Assembly (NCBI RefSeq): GCF_900167915.1
Contig: NZ_FUYM01000001.1
Coordinates: 496,001 to 560,000, forward strand
DNA: 64,000 nt
From: Rhizorhabdus histidinilytica
GTDB taxonomy: Bacteria; Pseudomonadota; Alphaproteobacteria; Sphingomonadales; Sphingomonadaceae
Direction of reading: 5' to 3'
The position numbers and the translations under genes are program-made. The notes below the pieces were generated by a model. The model saw nothing but the letters and a program-made list of their open reading frames with translations. It was not told where the DNA came from and did not search any database. This document shows, piece after piece, positions 63,147 through 64,000 of this stretch; position 1 is the stretch's first letter; every line of letters begins with the position of its first letter.

Positions 63147-63494
63147 TTTCCCCTCCCTTGTTCTTGGATGCCCTAAAGCAGGCACGTGCTTCACGGGATG
63201 AGGGCAGCTTAACAGGTCGACTGGAGTACGCCGATAATGGCGGGGCAAAGTCGCCCAGCAATCGCGTATGCGATCCCTCGCAGGCTGGCGCACCTCTATT
63301 TCTGAAGTTTCACTTGCTTTATTTGGAGGGCTGGGATCACATATTTGAATAAGGAGACCTCCTTAAATCGAAAATTATGTAGTACTCGCTGCATAGTGAT
63401 GCCTGCCGTCGAGCCCGTTGGCGAATGGCTGCCGCCCCGGCTCGACTCGCGGTGGTCCGTTGCAACCGCCGCGCGCCCGCGGCATGACGGCGCG
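63147..63494. other. 348-nt divergent promoter region
   Basis: Between the receptor and the regulator. It contains an AT-rich stretch at 63300-63400 with the inverted repeat TAAGGAG-AC-CTCCTTA (63350-63365). I see no gene in it. Confidence 0.6.
63350..63365. promoter_or_regulatory. 16-bp inverted repeat, candidate GntR operator
   Basis: TAAGGAGACCTCCTTA has perfect 7-bp arms around 2 nt and lies in the AT-rich part of the divergent gap, 204 nt from the receptor start and 130 nt from the regulator start. Confidence 0.45.
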
Positions 63495-64000
63495 ATGGCG
63501 AGCGAGCACGGATCCGGAGAGATGAGGCGGGAGGACAAGGCCGGCAAGGCGCTGTCGGTGCTCGCGCGGCCCGAGGCGCTGACCGGGCGGGTCGCGGGAC
63601 TGATCCGCCAGGCGATCCTGTCGGGCGAACTCGCCCCCGGCGAGCGGCTTAGCGTGCCCGAGCTGGCCCGCCGGCTGGGCGTCAGCCGGACCCCGGCGCG
63701 GGAGAGCCTGCTGCTGCTCGAACGCGAGGGGCTGGTGGTGCCGCGGTCGAGCGCGGGCATGGCGGTGATCGCGGGCGGGCGCGAGGAGATACTCGACCTG
63801 CTCGACATCCGCGAAGGGCTGGAGATCATGACCGCGCGCCGCGCGGCCGAGCGGATCGACGCGGCGGGCGTCGCGCGGCTCGAGGCGATCCTCGCCGATC
63901 ACAAGGCGGTGCTGGAGGAGGGCGACCTCGCCCGGCATGTCGAGCTCGACGCGGCCTTCCATGCCGCGATCCGCGAGGCGGCGGGCAACGACCGGCTCGC
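63495..64000 (+). CDS. GntR-family (FadR/FCD type) regulator, 3' end outside window
   Basis: An open frame runs off the right edge. The winged helix-turn-helix is clear: LTGRVAGLIRQAILSGELAPGERLSVPELARRLGVSRTPARESLLLLEREGLVV. The FCD effector domain follows (LLDIREGLEIMTARRAAERI, HVELDAAFHAAI with a metal-site His). Two in-frame ATG codons (63495, 63522) are possible; neither has a well-spaced ribosome site. It is divergent from the TonB-dependent receptor and probably controls it. Confidence 0.88.
   Translation, partial: MASEHGSGEMRREDKAGKALSVLARPEALTGRVAGLIRQAILSGELAPGERLSVPELARRLGVSRTPARESLLLLEREGLVVPRSSAGMAVIAGGREEILDLLDIREGLEIMTARRAAERIDAAGVARLEAILADHKAVLEEGDLARHVELDAAFHAAIREAAGNDRL

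Overview
The window is GC-rich, gene-dense chromosomal DNA of an alphaproteobacterium, most likely a member of the Sphingomonadales. The indicators are the run dusB-ntrB-ntrC-ntrY-ntrX-hfq-hflX, a fused ispDF gene, a single-chain double Hfq, TonB-dependent uptake, a TorF-type porin, a FecR/CHASE2-cyclase pair and numerous short palindromic extragenic repeats. I cannot name the species from sequence alone. I see no rRNA, tRNA, CRISPR array, prophage or insertion-sequence transposase; almost all of the window looks like core genome with small accessory insertions.

Layout, left to right. 1-2.8 kb: a two-domain haem-binding (GlcG/HbpS-type) lipoprotein, cut by the window edge, translationally coupled to a periplasmic multihaem cytochrome c. 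2.9-6.1 kb: an aldehyde dehydrogenase with an acetolactate-synthase-like ThDP enzyme. 6.4-7.9 kb: cysS. 8.2-10.9 kb: a CHASE2 adenylate/guanylate cyclase overlapping a FecR-domain protein. 11-14.5 kb: rmuC, a small membrane protein, a glutathione transferase and a TonB-C-like secreted protein. 14.7-17.4 kb: a TorF-like porin with a small exported partner, and an M28 peptidase. 17.5-24.8 kb: ettA, a small secreted protein, beta-carbonic anhydrase, lipA-ratA, ispDF-pncC and dusB. 24.8-33.3 kb: the nitrogen two-component systems ntrBC and ntrYX, the tandem hfq and hflX.

33.3-35.2 kb: the most interesting segment. A 70-residue peptide with a CxxC...HxHDD region is followed on the same strand by a DUF692/MNIO (multinuclear non-haem iron oxidase) protein and an overlapping partner protein. 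This has the layout of an MNIO RiPP cluster, with a precursor that does not resemble methanobactins, bufferins or TglA as I know them. 35.4-37.0 kb: mazG and a LysR regulator. 37.1-39.6 kb: a polytopic membrane protein and a GT2 glycosyltransferase. 39.5-42.2 kb: a divergent metal-chelate or cobalamin ABC importer. 42.4-44.3 kb: telA with a membrane partner.

44.3-46.5 kb: a non-coding stretch with a perfect palindrome and a UUCG-loop terminator, then typA/bipA. 46.7-53.2 kb: a zinc-ribbon protein and the gltBD glutamate synthase operon. 53.5-58.5 kb: a universal stress protein, a haem-PAS oxygen-sensing FixL/FixJ pair and a clade-3 catalase. 58.6-64 kb: an amidohydrolase/VOC pair, a DUF2171 protein, a TonB-dependent receptor and a divergent GntR-family regulator that runs off the window.

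Functionally the window combines nitrogen regulation (NtrBC/NtrYX) with nitrogen assimilation (GltBD), oxygen and stress response (FixLJ, USP, catalase), translation and RNA management (Hfq, HflX, EttA, TypA, DusB, CysS, RatA) and envelope uptake systems. Two families of dispersed palindromic repeats sit in intergenic gaps, including a ~148-bp element present twice in opposite orientation.
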